Shown here: in pieces, positions 18,554-25,845 of the stretch
How positions within the stretch are numbered: the stretch's first letter is position 1
How the letters are laid out: the number at the start of each line of letters is the position of its first letter
From: Bacteroidales bacterium
GTDB lineage: Bacteria; Bacteroidota; Bacteroidia; Bacteroidales; UBA932
Assembly (NCBI GenBank): GCA_024398105.1
Contig: JAKSJP010000002.1
Coordinates: forward strand, 1-64,000
DNA length: 64,000 nucleotides
Reading direction: 5' to 3'
Translations under genes and position numbers: made by a program
The notes under the pieces: generated by a model
What the model saw: only the letters and a program-made list of their open reading frames with translations
Database searches by the model: none
Told to the model about the DNA's origin: nothing

Positions 18554-18838
18554 CTAAAGTCCCATCGTAAGGATGAGCAGGATCGCAACCTGTAGGATCA
18601 GAAGAACCGGAACTGTAAGGTTGAACTTCAGCTTGCGGGTCTTATGGTTGAACACGACCATCCCAAGCAGCGCTCCTGCCGAGCCCCCGATAGCGGCAAG
18701 GCCGATAAGGGTTGACTCAGGAATACGTCTGCGTCCCTTCTTTGCGCAGTATTTGTCCCATCCGAAAGCCACGAATGCCGCTACGTTGGCGAGGACGAGC
18801 CATATTTTCAGAATAAGATAGACCTGTGGTACACTCAT
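18554..18838 (-). CDS. DUF1294 membrane protein
   Basis: 94 residues with three hydrophobic segments. The pattern AFGWDKYCAKKGRRRIPESTLIGLA, followed by GGSAGALLGM and NHKTRK, is typical of DUF1294. Function unknown. Lies 5 bases after the DUF1460 gene, so likely co-transcribed. Confidence 0.85.
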   Translation of the reverse strand: MSVPQVYLILKIWLVLANVAAFVAFGWDKYCAKKGRRRIPESTLIGLAAIGGSAGALLGMVVFNHKTRKLKFNLTVPVLLILQVAILLILTMGL

Positions 18839-18843
18839 AGTAA

Positions 18844-19755
18844 TCAGTTAAGTTTAATTACTCTTACTCCTGTCCTGGCATATTCGGCAAGAGTCTTCTG
18901 TTCTATTACAACTTTCATGCTCTTCGTAGAGGCATGTATGAAATGCATCTTTCCGTCTTCAGCGGTGCAGGCAATGCCCACATGGGTTATGTCAAGACCG
19001 CCTACCGTCGATACGAATGCAAGAATGTCGCCATCCTTGATCCGGCCGGCCACCTTCGGATCCGAGAGAAGCTCCTGGGATACCGAATGATAAGGACCAT
19101 GGTTGGTCAGCATACGTTCCGTACGCGCTATCTCCTCGCGTGAGTGCGCGCTGTTCCTGAGCTGCCTGTATGAGTCAGGATGAGTGCTCATGAAACTGAA
19201 CTTCTGGGATATCGGCGAGCCAAGCTCGGCCGTCACCTCCGTGAAGATGCCATTGGCCTCTCCCTGGAGTATCCACTCTGAAGTATAGTGGAGTCTGGAT
19301 GTATAGCCGTCCACTTTCCCGTCCCTGTATCGGAGATTCTGGACATTGCGGCAGAAAAGCTCGTACGAAGGTTCCGCAGCCCGCGGGCTGCTTCCCTGGA
19401 CTATCTCGAGGCCCTTGAAGGTCATGGCAAGTGCGACTGCGGTCTCGACGAACAGGATGCAGTCGGTCTTGTCGAGGAATATCTGCAGCCTTTCAGGTTC
19501 GACCTCAAGGGTAGATGCGACATAGGGAGTTCCCTCCATGGACCTGGCTACCTCAAGCACCAGGCCACCGAGCGGCAGGTCAAGGCGGTCGGTCACGGTA
19601 CCATGGACCTTGTCGAATATAGCCCTGTTAGTCTTGTCCTGGTCCGTCTGGGCATGGACGGGGCCGATCCGCATCGCTAAAATGCAGAGAACCAGGAGAA
19701 GGCGGGTCACTTTTACCGGAATTCTGGTGCCCGGAATGCCATTTTTAAGGTCCAT
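18844..19755 (-). CDS. DUF1460 secreted amidase-like protein
   Basis: Belongs to the DUF1460 family, NlpC/P60-like enzymes described as N-acetylmuramoyl-L-alanine amidases in Bacteroides. It has an N-terminal hydrophobic export signal (about residues 15-36, ending HAQ), TPYVASTLE, the probable catalytic Cys in LDKTDCILFVE, and a His-containing GLDITHVGIAC near the C-terminus. Likely acts on muropeptides in the periplasm. First gene of the three-gene minus-strand group with DUF1294 and the cupin. Confidence 0.82.
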   Translation of the reverse strand: MDLKNGIPGTRIPVKVTRLLLVLCILAMRIGPVHAQTDQDKTNRAIFDKVHGTVTDRLDLPLGGLVLEVARSMEGTPYVASTLEVEPERLQIFLDKTDCILFVETAVALAMTFKGLEIVQGSSPRAAEPSYELFCRNVQNLRYRDGKVDGYTSRLHYTSEWILQGEANGIFTEVTAELGSPISQKFSFMSTHPDSYRQLRNSAHSREEIARTERMLTNHGPYHSVSQELLSDPKVAGRIKDGDILAFVSTVGGLDITHVGIACTAEDGKMHFIHASTKSMKVVIEQKTLAEYARTGVRVIKLN

Positions 19756-19822
19756 TTGTGTCTATTTTATTCAAATATAGCAATTCATACCGAAAAATCC
19801 CCGTTTCATCGACTCGGATTTT

Positions 19823-19850
19823 TCTGTTCAGAATCCTTGATATATCTTTG
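19823..19850 (+). promoter_or_regulatory. Promoter of small RNA copy 1
   Basis: TATCTTTG (19843-19850) is a consensus -7 box. A T-rich -33 region precedes it. The sequence TTCAGAATCCTTGA between them is the same in copy 2. Confidence 0.65.
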
Positions 19851-19856
19851 CACTAC

Positions 19857-19945
19857 TGAAAGATTAAACAAGAGTTAGCACCTAAAGTTACCTAAAAACT
19901 ATTCAACGATTGAAGCCAGAGTTTCCCACTCTGGCTTTCATCATT
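19857..19945 (+). ncRNA. Putative small RNA, copy 1
   Basis: Predicted transcript of about 90 nt starting 6-7 bases after the -7 box. It contains a possibly single-stranded part with two ACCTAAA-like motifs (GCACCTAAAG and TTACCTAAAA), a small hairpin TTCAA-CGA-TTGAA (19902-19914), and a 9-bp hairpin AAGCCAGAG/CTCTGGCTT (19913-19921, 19929-19937) followed by TTTCATCATT as terminator. I do not recognise the RNA family. Absence of any conserved start codon argues against a peptide. Confidence 0.6.
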
Positions 19946-20004
19946 CTAAAACGGCAAAAATGGAATTCATGCCGAAAAATCCCCGTTTCATCGACTATGA
20001 TTTT

Positions 20005-20032
20005 TTTGTTCAGAATCCTTGACATATCTTTG
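20005..20032 (+). promoter_or_regulatory. Promoter of small RNA copy 2
   Basis: TTTG (20005-20008) and TATCTTTG (20025-20032). The spacing of 16 bp is shorter than the usual 19-21 bp. Confidence 0.65.
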
Positions 20033-20038
20033 CACCAC

Positions 20039-20127
20039 TGAAAGATTAAACAAGAGTTAGCACCTAAACGCAACCTAGAACTATTCAACGAATGAAGCCA
20101 GAGTTTCCCACTCTGGCTTTCGTCATT
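20039..20127 (+). ncRNA. Putative small RNA, copy 2
   Basis: Same layout as copy 1. The CACCTAAA motif and the whole terminator stem (20095-20103 with 20111-20119) are unchanged. Differences cluster in the interval between the CACCTAAA motif and the second hairpin: CGCAACCTAGAA in place of GTTACCTAAAA, and the small hairpin reads TTCA-ACGAA-TGAA with one pair fewer. Confidence 0.6.
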
Positions 20128-20154
20128 CTTGGAGGCAGAGAGACTGGCATATAC

Positions 20155-20184
20155 AAAAAAAAGCCGAAGCAATTGCTTCGGCCT
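20155..20184 (-). terminator. Terminator after tRNA-Asn
   Basis: Minus strand: GCCGAAGC, AATT loop, GCTTCGGC, then eight T residues. It lies directly downstream of the tRNA 3' end. Confidence 0.9.
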
Positions 20185-20189
20185 TGGAG

Positions 20190-20263
20190 CTCCTCAAGTA
20201 GGACTTGAACCTACGACCCCCTGATTAACAGTCAGGTGCTCTAACCAACTGAGCTATTGAGGA
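20190..20263 (-). tRNA. tRNA-Asn (anticodon GTT)
   Basis: Seven-pair acceptor stem TCCTCAA/TTGAGGA, D-arm with AGCTCAGTTGGTTAGAGC, anticodon loop CTGTTAA and T-loop TTCAAGT are all visible on the minus strand. CCA is not encoded. Confidence 0.95.
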
Positions 20264-20304
20264 ATTTTTGCTGTTTTTTCAGCCCCAAATGTTGTTCGGG
20301 ATTG

Positions 20305-20335
20305 CAAAGGTACGATAAAAAGGTATAACTCCAAA
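20305..20335 (-). promoter_or_regulatory. Promoter of tRNA-Asn
   Basis: Minus strand TTTG (20335-20332), 19-bp spacer, TACCTTTG (20312-20305): a perfect Bacteroidota promoter upstream of the tRNA. Confidence 0.8.
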
Positions 20336-20380
20336 TTTTTTTTGCATTTTTTTGAGGCTTTAATTTTACACATTTTTTTC

Positions 20381-20388
20381 TACCTTTG
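20381..20388 (+). promoter_or_regulatory. -7 box of the HU-like gene
   Basis: TACCTTTG lies 20 bases before the start codon at 20409. The T-rich upstream region has no clean -33 TTTG at 19-21 bp. Confidence 0.6.
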
Positions 20389-20408
20389 CGTAAGTAACCA
20401 TTCTCGTC

Positions 20409-21353
20409 ATGGATATCGATCTTCTGTCAAAAATGATCAAGGAATTGATTATGGACACCGATGAAGTCTCACTTCCCGGTGTCGGCACTTTTGTCGCCGA
20501 GATTGTCCCTTCGACCTTCTCCGACAAGGGTTACACCATCAATCCCCCATACAGACGCCTGTCTTTCAGACAGAGGCAGACAGAAGAAGACACTATGCTG
20601 GCCGATTTCTATGCCAGCAGCAACAATCTCGACAAAGCCAGCGCCGGACTGATCATCAACGATTTCCTCCGCGAGCTCAAGGATGTCCTTCAGGAAAAGA
20701 AGACAATAATCTTCCCTGGACTCGGACGACTCAGGGCGACAAGGGAGAACAACTTCTTCTTCGTTGCCGACGAAGACCTTGACATCTACCCTGCAGGCTT
20801 CGGTCTTGAGTCAGTTTCCCTCAAGACCCACGAAGAGACTCCGGAAGCCGTCGCCGCCGCGATCTCCAGCCTCAAGGACATAATGGACAAGCCCGAGACC
20901 ATGGTACCTTCCTCAACCGCAGAACCTCCGGTCGAGGAGCCGGTTGTCGTCGAGGAGGTAACTCCTGTCGTAGCAGAAGAGCCGGCGACAGTTGTCGAAG
21001 AGCCAGCCATGCCAGAAGAGCCGGTTGTAGTCGAGGTAGAGGTCGCTGCTGTTGTTGAAGAACCGGTCATCGAAGAAGCAGATCCAGTCGAGGTAGAAGA
21101 GCCGGTTGTACCGGAAGAGCCGGCAGAGGAACCCCGCAAGAGCCCTCTTGAAGAGGCTGAGTACTACGTAAACCCGGACCACAGATACCATAGCAGCATC
21201 CAGACGGGAAAGAACATCCTTAGAATCGTGCTTTGGGCAGTAGCTGCAGTTGCTGCACTTCTGATCCTGTTCGTCCTTCTGGCGCACATTGCACCAGATC
21301 TCATCGACAGAATCCTCTACACCAAGGAAGAGCTGGAAATCCTCAGGTACTAG
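20409..21353 (+). CDS. HU-CCDC81-type DNA-binding-fold membrane protein
   Basis: The N-terminal about 130 residues form two HU-like halves (VSLPGVGTFVAE and TIIFPGLGRLRA), as in the HU-CCDC81 proteins found in Bacteroidota. A linker of about 80 residues (about 163-245) is built from acidic Val/Pro/Glu repeats such as EEPVVVEE. A single transmembrane helix (about 273-295, LRIVLWAVAAVAALLILFVLL) sits near the C-terminus, followed by a short tail. The related proteins usually end in a SPOR domain; this one stops before it. Probably envelope-associated at the division site or nucleoid, which is inference. Confidence 0.78.
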   Translation: MDIDLLSKMIKELIMDTDEVSLPGVGTFVAEIVPSTFSDKGYTINPPYRRLSFRQRQTEEDTMLADFYASSNNLDKASAGLIINDFLRELKDVLQEKKTIIFPGLGRLRATRENNFFFVADEDLDIYPAGFGLESVSLKTHEETPEAVAAAISSLKDIMDKPETMVPSSTAEPPVEEPVVVEEVTPVVAEEPATVVEEPAMPEEPVVVEVEVAAVVEEPVIEEADPVEVEEPVVPEEPAEEPRKSPLEEAEYYVNPDHRYHSSIQTGKNILRIVLWAVAAVAALLILFVLLAHIAPDLIDRILYTKEELEILRY

Positions 21354-21377
21354 ATTCACAGATCATATAGACTGACC

Positions 21378-21410
21378 AGGCCCGGGTGCATGATTTATGC
21401 ACCCGGGCCT
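21378..21410. terminator. Strong bidirectional hairpin between convergent genes
   Basis: A perfect 14-bp stem AGGCCCGGGTGCAT/ATGCACCCGGGCCT with a 5-base loop separates the HU-like gene from the M23 peptidase gene. The stem can extend through TGAC/GTCA with one bulge. No long T-run follows. Confidence 0.75.
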
Positions 21411-21428
21411 GTCAGATACTTCCAACCC

Positions 21429-22523
21429 CTACTTTACTCTGAGGTTACGGCCGATCTTGAGGACAGTCCTTGTCGTAAGACCCGGATTCAGGCGGCAGAT
21501 CGCATTGACGGTCGTGCCGTTACGCTTAGCGATAGTAGAGAGGGTATCTCCGCTGCGGACCTTGTAGTACTTGGCCGCTGCGGCCTCCTTTGCAGCCTTT
21601 TCCTCTGCAGCCTTCTTGACGGCAGCGAGAGAATCTGCGACTGCATAGTCCCTCTCATCGCCGAGGAGGATATCCTCTTCCTCGTCGTCAGACTCAGGGA
21701 CATACTTGCTGTTGGCATTGAGATATTTCTTCCTTAAGACAAACAGACGGTGGCGAAGCGTACCTGACTCGAAATCGATCAGCCACTGAGGATCGAACGC
21801 ATAGCCCTGATAGCGGGTCTCGAAATGGAGATGCGGTCCGGTTGAACGTCCGGTAGAGCCTCCAAGGCCGATCACCTGTCCGGCATCTACCCAGTCCCCT
21901 ACCTCGACATTCCTCTTAGAAAGATGTCCGTAATAGGTCTCGAGACCGTTCTCGTGACGGATGATCACGAGGTTGCCATAGCCCGTATAGTACTTCGAAA
22001 GACGGACCTTTCCGGAGAAGGCGGCGAAGACAGGCTCGCCGGTCTTGAGCGGAAGGTCGACACCCTGATGGCGACGACGGTGCCTGTATCCGAAAGGAGA
22101 GTACACCTTGGTCTGGTAAGGGCACTTGTATTCTCCGAGGTCATCCACGATCCAGAGCTTGATGCTCTCAGGGATGTCCTCGAGCTTTGTGGTATATGGC
22201 ACGGCACGTTCAGAGCTCCAGTCCTCGTTGAAGACAGACTGGCTCATGATGGTCTGGGGATCCCTGTAGTACTTCCAGCTGAAGTCTTCGAACAGGATGA
22301 GCATCACTCCCGGAGTATTGGTCTCGATCGTATCAAGGGCATTGGCGACAGTAGCATCCAGGGACTTCATAGGCTTGAGCTGAGGTCTCGGGATGATCAG
22401 TTCAGCGTCCTTGACGCTCCTGATAGTAGATTCCGAGCCGCCGCCCGTGTTTTCCTGGGCCATAGCAGTGCTGAGCGATATTACCGACAGTATCGTAGAA
22501 TAAAGGAGATATCTGAATTTCAT
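21429..22523 (-). CDS. M23 endopeptidase with C-terminal LysM
   Basis: A secreted peptidoglycan hydrolase. The start at 22523 (MKFRYLLYS) gives a clean signal peptide ending AMAQ; a longer frame to 22808 merely overlaps the upstream gene. The LytM domain has an intact zinc site: HQGVD (HxxxD) and GPHLHFE (HxH). After an Ala/Glu/Lys-rich segment a LysM domain (YYKVRSGDTLSTIAKRNG) forms the C-terminus and binds glycan. The stop of pgm lies 1 base upstream, so it is the last gene of the ruvX-def-pgm-M23 operon. Confidence 0.92.
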   Translation of the reverse strand: MKFRYLLYSTILSVISLSTAMAQENTGGGSESTIRSVKDAELIIPRPQLKPMKSLDATVANALDTIETNTPGVMLILFEDFSWKYYRDPQTIMSQSVFNEDWSSERAVPYTTKLEDIPESIKLWIVDDLGEYKCPYQTKVYSPFGYRHRRRHQGVDLPLKTGEPVFAAFSGKVRLSKYYTGYGNLVIIRHENGLETYYGHLSKRNVEVGDWVDAGQVIGLGGSTGRSTGPHLHFETRYQGYAFDPQWLIDFESGTLRHRLFVLRKKYLNANSKYVPESDDEEEDILLGDERDYAVADSLAAVKKAAEEKAAKEAAAAKYYKVRSGDTLSTIAKRNGTTVNAICRLNPGLTTRTVLKIGRNLRVK

Positions 22524-22524
22524 C

Positions 22525-23883
22525 TTAGAGTTTCGCGTCAAATTTTGTAAAGAGGATTTCCTTGACCTCGGCAATCTTCTTCTCAAGAAGTTCTCGTGAG
22601 CTCGCTTCACAGAGGAAGCGAAGGTAAGGTTCAGTATTTGAAGGCCTGATGTTGAACCACCAGTCCTTGAAGTCGAGACGATAGCCGTCGAAGTCCATAT
22701 AGGACTGCGGCTCCTCCTGGGCAGAATAGAAGTCGCGTACTGCATCCATCGCTCCCTTCTTGTCATCAAGGCGGAAGTTGATCTCGCCCGAGTTCTCATA
22801 TCTTGCAATCCTGGCGATCATCTGGCTGAATGTCACGCCCTCCTTCTTCATCTTGGCTACGACCCTCATCACAAGAAGCGATGCGAGAAGTCCGCTGTCA
22901 GAATAGAAGAAGTCACGGAAATAGTAGTGGCCTGCAAGTTCACCGCCCCAGATGCCGTCGATCTCGCGAAGCTTGAGAGCCGCGTTTGCACGGCCGACCT
23001 TCCATGTATGGACATCACATCCCTTCGGCTCAAGATATTCAGCCACGGCCTTTGAGCAACGGATCTCCTGGAGCACATTGCCCTTGAGGCCCTTCTCATC
23101 GATGAAGTAATGGCCGAGGAGCGCGATGATAAGGTCCGGAGCAACGAATTCGCCCTTCTCGTCGACGAACATCACCCTGTCGGCATCGCCGTCGAAGATA
23201 ACTCCTGCGTCCGCACCGATCTCCTTGACCTTGTTCTCAAGAGGTACGACGTTGTCATGGATGAGAGGATTAGGCTCATGGTTAGGAAAACGGCCGTCTA
23301 TCTCGTCGAAAAGGTACTCCGGCATGTCGCCATAGAGTTTCTTCGCGAGCAGGCATGCCATGCCGTTCGAAAGGTCCATGGCAACCTTGACGCCAGTGAA
23401 ATCAGGCTTGAATCCAAGAAGGAAACTGAGGTAGTCGTCCTTGACATCCATCTCGTGGACCTGGCCCTTCTTCTCTGCCTTAGGCATAGCTTTCCCTTCC
23501 TCGATCCATTTCTGGATCTCGCCGAGTCCGGTGTCGAGTCCTACAGGAAGAGCATTCTCCCTTGAGACCTTCATTCCGTTGTACTCAGGTGGATTGTGCG
23601 ATGCCGTGATCTGGACAGAAGCCTTGAAACCGTAGTTCGCTGTACCGAAGTACACCATAGGTGTAGAGCTGAGGCCGATGTCGTATGCATCAGCACCGGC
23701 ATCGGTGATGCCTTCGATCAGCCAGTCATGGATCTCCTGCGAAGAGACACGGCAGTCACGGCCGACAAGTACCTTGTCCGCGCCGAGAAGCTCAGGGATG
23801 AAGTATCCTACCTTATAGGCGGTCTCCTTGTCGAAATCTTTGTTGTAGACTCCGCGGATGTCGTATGCGTGAAAGGCTCCCAT
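22525..23883 (-). CDS. Phosphomannomutase/phosphoglucomutase
   Basis: Converts hexose 6-phosphate to hexose 1-phosphate for nucleotide-sugar synthesis. The 452-residue frame from ATG 23883 begins MGAFHAYDIRGVYNKDF. The phosphoserine loop TASHNPPEYNGMK, metal loop DGDADRVMFVD and sugar loop GELAGHYYF are all present, as is the C-terminal phosphate loop RPSNTEPYLRF. A longer frame to 23976 is rejected because it overlaps def. It starts 1 base from the def stop codon. Confidence 0.93.
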   Translation of the reverse strand: MGAFHAYDIRGVYNKDFDKETAYKVGYFIPELLGADKVLVGRDCRVSSQEIHDWLIEGITDAGADAYDIGLSSTPMVYFGTANYGFKASVQITASHNPPEYNGMKVSRENALPVGLDTGLGEIQKWIEEGKAMPKAEKKGQVHEMDVKDDYLSFLLGFKPDFTGVKVAMDLSNGMACLLAKKLYGDMPEYLFDEIDGRFPNHEPNPLIHDNVVPLENKVKEIGADAGVIFDGDADRVMFVDEKGEFVAPDLIIALLGHYFIDEKGLKGNVLQEIRCSKAVAEYLEPKGCDVHTWKVGRANAALKLREIDGIWGGELAGHYYFRDFFYSDSGLLASLLVMRVVAKMKKEGVTFSQMIARIARYENSGEINFRLDDKKGAMDAVRDFYSAQEEPQSYMDFDGYRLDFKDWWFNIRPSNTEPYLRFLCEASSRELLEKKIAEVKEILFTKFDAKL

Positions 23884-23884
23884 A

Positions 23885-24439
23885 TTACTTGATTTTCGAG
23901 TTGTAATGGGTGCGCGCCATTCCCTGAGAGATACGGAGAAGCTTCTTTGCGATGATCTTCTTACGGATAGGAGCAACGAGATCTACGAACATGGTACCTT
24001 CGAGATGGGACAGTTCGTGCTGCACCATCCTGCATCCGAACCTGTCGAATGTCTCTGTGACCTTCTGAAGATTCTCGTCATAGTACTCCACTGTCATCGA
24101 TACAGGCCTGTCGACATCGGCATAGATGCCAGGGATGCTGAGGCAGCCCTCGTTGTAGGTACATGTCTCCTCGCTCTGCGAGAGGATCACCGGATTGATG
24201 AGCACCCTCCTGAAGTCTGCGAGGTAGTCATAGACATCTGCCATGCCTGTACCGTCCACGATGACGATTTTCTTGCTTACGCCGATCTGAGGTGCGGCAA
24301 GACCGACTCCTTCGGAGTTGACAAGAGTCTCCTTGAGGTCGGTTATAAGCTTTGCGATATATTCCTTGTCATTGAGGTCCAGATCCTCGGCTTTCTGCCT
24401 GAGGACTTCTGATCCGTATAGATAAATTGGCTGAATCAT
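23885..24439 (-). CDS. def: Peptide deformylase
   Basis: Removes the formyl group from new proteins. The 184-residue frame starts at ATG 24439 (MIQPIYLYGSEVLR). The three family motifs are clear: GVGLAAPQIG, EGCLSIPG with the metal Cys, and QHELSHLEG with the HExxH metal site. The upstream extension to 24523 lies over the ruvX end and is not used. Cytoplasmic. Confidence 0.97.
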   Translation of the reverse strand: MIQPIYLYGSEVLRQKAEDLDLNDKEYIAKLITDLKETLVNSEGVGLAAPQIGVSKKIVIVDGTGMADVYDYLADFRRVLINPVILSQSEETCTYNEGCLSIPGIYADVDRPVSMTVEYYDENLQKVTETFDRFGCRMVQHELSHLEGTMFVDLVAPIRKKIIAKKLLRISQGMARTHYNSKIK

Positions 24440-24446
24440 AATAGTG

Positions 24447-24944
24447 TCATCTTTTCTTTCTCGAAACCTTGCGCGAACGCGAATCGGGAACAGGGATATC
24501 AAAAGCCGCAAAAGATGTGCCACCCACCGGTCCGTTGGAACGGTCCAGCCAGCTCTGAAGAATGATAGCGGCGCTGATCTTGTCGACAGAGTTCTTGTCC
24601 TTGCGGTCAGAAGCCTTCATTCCGCCGTCGATCATCGCCCTATGGGCAAGCACCGAGGTGAAACGCTCGTCCTCCAGCGTGACCGGGATGTCCGGGAACG
24701 CCTTCGCCAGCTGCTTGAGGAAAACATCTACGTCCTTTGCTGCCTCAGAAGGGGTATTGTCCATATTTTTCGGATAACCCACCACGAAACGAACTATCGT
24801 CTCGTTCTGAGCATAATTTTTGATAGTTTCTATTATCTTTGTAGAATGTACGGTATCCAGAGCTGAGGCGAAAATGCCAAGCGGGTCGCTGACCGCGAGG
24901 CCTGTCCTCTTCCTGCCGTAATCTATGCCGATAATCCTGTCCAT
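24447..24944 (-). CDS. ruvX: RuvX/YqgF RNase H-fold nuclease
   Basis: Putative Holliday-junction resolvase, also linked to pre-16S rRNA processing in other bacteria. 165 residues. Catalytic motifs GIDYGRKRTGLAVSD at the N-terminus, LEDERFTS in the middle and the C-terminal Asp in SVDKISAAIILQSWL are conserved. First gene of the operon ruvX-def-pgm-M23 (7 bp to def). A TAACTTTG box (24956-24949, minus) ends only 5 bases before the ATG, so the mRNA may be leaderless. Confidence 0.93.
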   Translation of the reverse strand: MDRIIGIDYGRKRTGLAVSDPLGIFASALDTVHSTKIIETIKNYAQNETIVRFVVGYPKNMDNTPSEAAKDVDVFLKQLAKAFPDIPVTLEDERFTSVLAHRAMIDGGMKASDRKDKNSVDKISAAIILQSWLDRSNGPVGGTSFAAFDIPVPDSRSRKVSRKKR

Positions 24945-24981
24945 TCGGCAAAGTTAGCAAAAAATAATCAGGAATTCAGTA

Positions 24982-25842
24982 ATGGCGAGACAGAACAGAC
25001 AGTCAAAAGAACCAAGAGTAAAGAAGTTCAGAGTGACCTTGGCAGACGACAACACCCACAGACAGCTGAGTGTCGTCAAGTTCACCAGATGGAGCTTCTT
25101 CACTACCGTCATATCAATAGTTTTGCTTATCCTCATAGCCGTGATGGCAGCTGTCGCGCTGACACCTCTGAAGACATACATCCCTGGTTACTCTCCTACC
25201 GAAGGCAGGAGAAACTCAGACCAGACCGCCATGAGGATCGACTCCCTCAACAACGTGATCGCAAGATGGGAGTTCTACTCTGAAAACATACGCAGAGTGC
25301 TCGACGGCGACGATCCTGTAAAGATCGACAGCATCGTCAAGAGCTACACACCTGCGAGAGATACCATGGACGCGGCAGCGTTCCATGTCCGCGACTCGCT
25401 CCTCCGCCAGAAGGTCCTCGATGCCGAGCAGTTCAGCGTCAGCAGCACTTCGCAGGCAAGGGCCCTCCCTCTCGAAGGACAGCACTTCTTCACTCCTCTG
25501 AAGGGCGTAGTGTCAGAGAAGTACGACAAGGTCCTCCACCCATACATCGAGATCTCCGCACCAGCCAACTCTGTAGTGATGTCCGTCCTCGACGGCACCG
25601 TCATCAGCGCAGACTGGAGTGACGAACATGAATATACGATCATGGTACAGCACAGGGACGACATCCTTTCAATCTACCGCAGGAACCAGAAGCTCCTCCA
25701 TAAGGTAGGCGACAGGATCAAGGCCGGAACACCTATCGCGCTCGTCGGCAGTTCGGAAGCATCGACAGCGGACGAACACCTCCGGTTCGAGCTCTGGCAC
25801 AACGGAGATACAGTCAACCCAACAGATTTCATCAGTTTCTAG
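24982..25842 (+). CDS. M23-family membrane protein with degenerate active site
   Basis: A bitopic membrane protein (one transmembrane helix about residues 40-60) with a coiled-coil-like middle and a C-terminal LytM fold. The zinc ligands are mostly lost: HxGxD reads H186-PYI-E190, HxH reads HLR (266-268) and the YxHL His is replaced in IYRRNQ. Such degenerate LytM proteins (EnvC/NlpD-like) activate amidases rather than cut peptidoglycan; this role is inferred. It begins the operon M23-dxr-rseP-DUF4837, with 3 bases to dxr. Confidence 0.85.
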   Translation: MARQNRQSKEPRVKKFRVTLADDNTHRQLSVVKFTRWSFFTTVISIVLLILIAVMAAVALTPLKTYIPGYSPTEGRRNSDQTAMRIDSLNNVIARWEFYSENIRRVLDGDDPVKIDSIVKSYTPARDTMDAAAFHVRDSLLRQKVLDAEQFSVSSTSQARALPLEGQHFFTPLKGVVSEKYDKVLHPYIEISAPANSVVMSVLDGTVISADWSDEHEYTIMVQHRDDILSIYRRNQKLLHKVGDRIKAGTPIALVGSSEASTADEHLRFELWHNGDTVNPTDFISF

Positions 25843-25845
25843 GAC

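Larger units (their letters stand above)
19782..20129 (+). repeat. Tandem duplication of a small transcription unit, two 166-bp copies, period 182 bp
   Basis: Copy 1 (19782-19947) and copy 2 (19964-20129) are nearly identical and begin AATTCATrCCGAAAAATCC. Each carries a -7 promoter box, about 60 transcribed bases and a GC-rich hairpin. The 16-bp spacer between them is unrelated. No reading frame is conserved between copies. Confidence 0.9.

Noticed and set aside
19903-20172. Minus-strand reading frame across the small RNA copies
   Set aside because: It runs antisense through both terminators and one promoter and is not matched between the copies.
22524-22808. N-terminal extension of the LysM-containing M23 peptidase
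   Set aside because: It overlaps the phosphomannomutase gene in another frame, and the internal Met at 22523 begins a proper signal peptide.
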